Of a stretch of 64,000 bases of DNA, positions 62,255-64,000 are shown piece by piece. The stretch spans positions 122,446,307 to 122,510,306 of the forward strand of contig CM035164.1 in the NCBI GenBank assembly GCA_020205615.1, in the 5' to 3' direction. The position numbers and the translations under genes were made by a program. Below the pieces are notes generated by a model that saw only the letters and a list, made by a program, of their open reading frames with translations, had not been told where the DNA came from and did not search any database. How positions within the stretch are numbered: the first letter of the stretch is position 1; every line of letters starts with the position of its first letter. Source of the DNA: Panax quinquefolius (lineage: Eukaryota > Streptophyta > Magnoliopsida > Apiales > Araliaceae).

Positions 62255-64000
62255 ATCTCCCCTCCTTATGGAATTTCGCCCTCGAAATTAGAAGTGCGTT
62301 ACACGGTATGATAAAGAGGTGAGGATACCTTGAATACTTTTATCGTTGAAAATATTAAGTTCATCTTTGCAATCCGGCCAAAGATATTCATTAACAATTC
62401 ATCTTTGCACTACAGGCCAAAGATATTTATTAATAATTCATCTTTGCACTACAGGCCAAAGATATATAACTGTAAAACCAATAATACTGAGACTCAGCTT
62501 AATAGTATCACAACCATGAATTATCCATGCACTACTGGCTAAGGATATTCGTGTTTTCAATTCTGATCATGATTATACTGAATAATCCGTGGTCATAATC
62601 ATACCAAGTCTATCAATGCACTACTACTGAAAGATGACTTTTACCACATCCATGAATTAATATTTCATTGCTGAGACTCAGCTCAATAATTAATCCATAT
62701 CATTGAATCATCCCTGCACTACAGGCCAAGGATATTCATTAGTATCACGACCACGAATTATCCATGCACTACGGCCAAAGATAATCGTGTATTCATTAGT
62801 ATCACGACCACGAATTATCCATGCACTACTACCAAAGATAATCGTGTATTCATTAAGTATCACGACCACAAATTATCTATGCACTACGGCCAAAGATAAT
62901 CGTGTATTCATTAAGTATCACGACCACAAATTATCCATGCACTACTGACCAAAGATAATTGTGTATTCATTAATATCACGACCACAAATTATCCATGCAC
63001 TACTACCAAAGAGATAATTGTGTATTCATTAAGATATCCGCGACCACAATTATCCATGCACTACGGCCAAAGATAATCGTGTATTCATTTACGGTTATGA
63101 TTATACCCTAACAATCCACAGTCATAATCATACCAAGTCCATCTATACTTTCAGACCCACGAGATGACTTTCAACGTAATATAAGCGTGAGGATAATGAT
63201 ATAAAGAATCAATCAAATGAGATAAAGGATAAATATTAAACATTTATAATATAATTTATCCGAGATTCAAGAATATCCCCATGTTTTCAATCACTTAATA
63301 ATCTCATAATCTAATATCATTAATATTATAACAATATTTTAATCACTTCTTAAATTTATAAATAATTTATCTTAATTGTTTACGCTTTACCATATAATGC
63401 ATTTAATCATTCAAAATGCCATACTCATAAATATAATCACCAATTATCAAATCCTCATCAAAAAAAAAATATGCATATACTACATATAGGATTCTTTAGC
63501 CATAAAATCCTATTTTCAACTTTGTTACTTCACATAACATATTTAACTCATATGTTCAGTAATTAAACTATTTTCATGAAAATACCAAATCAGCCCCAAA
63601 AATATTTCTTTTCTGGGATTTAGCATAATATAGTCCCATAATGAAAATATATTTTTCTCGAATTTTTAAAATTCATTTACTATTTTTTAAAATCAATTTC
63701 CACTTAATTCCTTAAGAAATTAGCTACCTCAAGTTTAACTCCAAAATTCCCAAATCTTGGCAGGACCTTACACATGTTAACGTGAGCTTCTAGTTTAAAT
63801 TTCATGGTCATCGGAGTTATAGAACTTTCTATTTATAGCGTTTTTTCGGAAAACCTAAATATTGAAATAATCATAACTTGCTCATTTTAAGTCGAGAATG
63901 AGCTCATTTTTGGACAGGAGATACTTTATACCATATACCTTCATTTTGGGCGGAACCAGTCCGGTGTAAAACACACGAGACAGGATGTTCTGAGAATAAT
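62255..64000 (-). repeat. Tandem unit 3, cut by the window edge
   Basis: Same order again, with six minisatellite copies at about 62,740-63,085, the junction at about 63,945, and the first 55 bp of the half LTR before the window ends. The array may continue. Confidence 0.88.

Noticed and set aside
54045..64000. Intact autonomous retrotransposon at the right end
   Set aside because: Apart from about 60 bp of pol end, no gag or pol sequence is present; only LTR and LTR-like segments recur.

Overview
The window reads as nuclear DNA of a dicot-type flowering plant. It has genes with GT-AG introns, AT-rich spacers packed with small DNA transposons, and a right-hand two thirds built almost entirely of nested Ty3/gypsy LTR retrotransposons. 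I cannot name the species from the sequence.

Left third (1-21.8 kb), genic. The first 1.5 kb is the end of a minus-strand LTR retrotransposon running off the left edge. The last three exons of a PMT-type putative methyltransferase (PMT28-like) follow at 2.73-4.65 kb; its upstream exons are not in the window. A complete eight-exon TYW1 gene (tRNA wybutosine synthesis, flavodoxin plus radical-SAM) lies at 7.93-15.0 kb; its spliced frame closes exactly at 652 residues. A one-exon gene for a small acidic AT-hook protein lies on the minus strand at 19.4-19.7 kb. Around these genes are a short Helitron, six Stowaway-like MITEs, a fold-back MITE set between TA microsatellites, two copies of one SINE, and a 1.2-kb inverted-repeat element holding a C-rich minisatellite just upstream of TYW1.

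Middle (21.9-38.3 kb). Chromovirus-type elements (Tekay/Del-like, tRNA-Met primer site, LTRs of 2.4-3.0 kb) are inserted into one another. They comprise a plus-strand element with decayed gag-protease-RT, a minus solo LTR inside its gag, an LTR pair in inverted orientation, and a clean solo LTR with a GGTTT target-site duplication inside one arm.

Right (38.3-64 kb). A minus-strand Athila-lineage element has gag, protease, RT, RNase H, integrase, a further 3' ORF and a tRNA-Asp-type primer site, and carries several stop codons. A 6.95-kb chromovirus derivative is inserted in its integrase with a perfect ACTCA duplication. A second chromovirus derivative breaks its 5' LTR at 54,045 and continues past the window end. 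This one becomes a tandem array with a period of about 2.9 kb, each unit made of half an LTR plus a 3'-internal segment with six copies of a 58-bp minisatellite. I regard this array as the most unusual structure here.

Repeat copies differ mainly at CG and CHG positions, often by small length changes, while the genes are clean. This may reflect methylation-linked decay, base-calling error at methylated cytosines, or both. I found no tRNA, rRNA or CRISPR.
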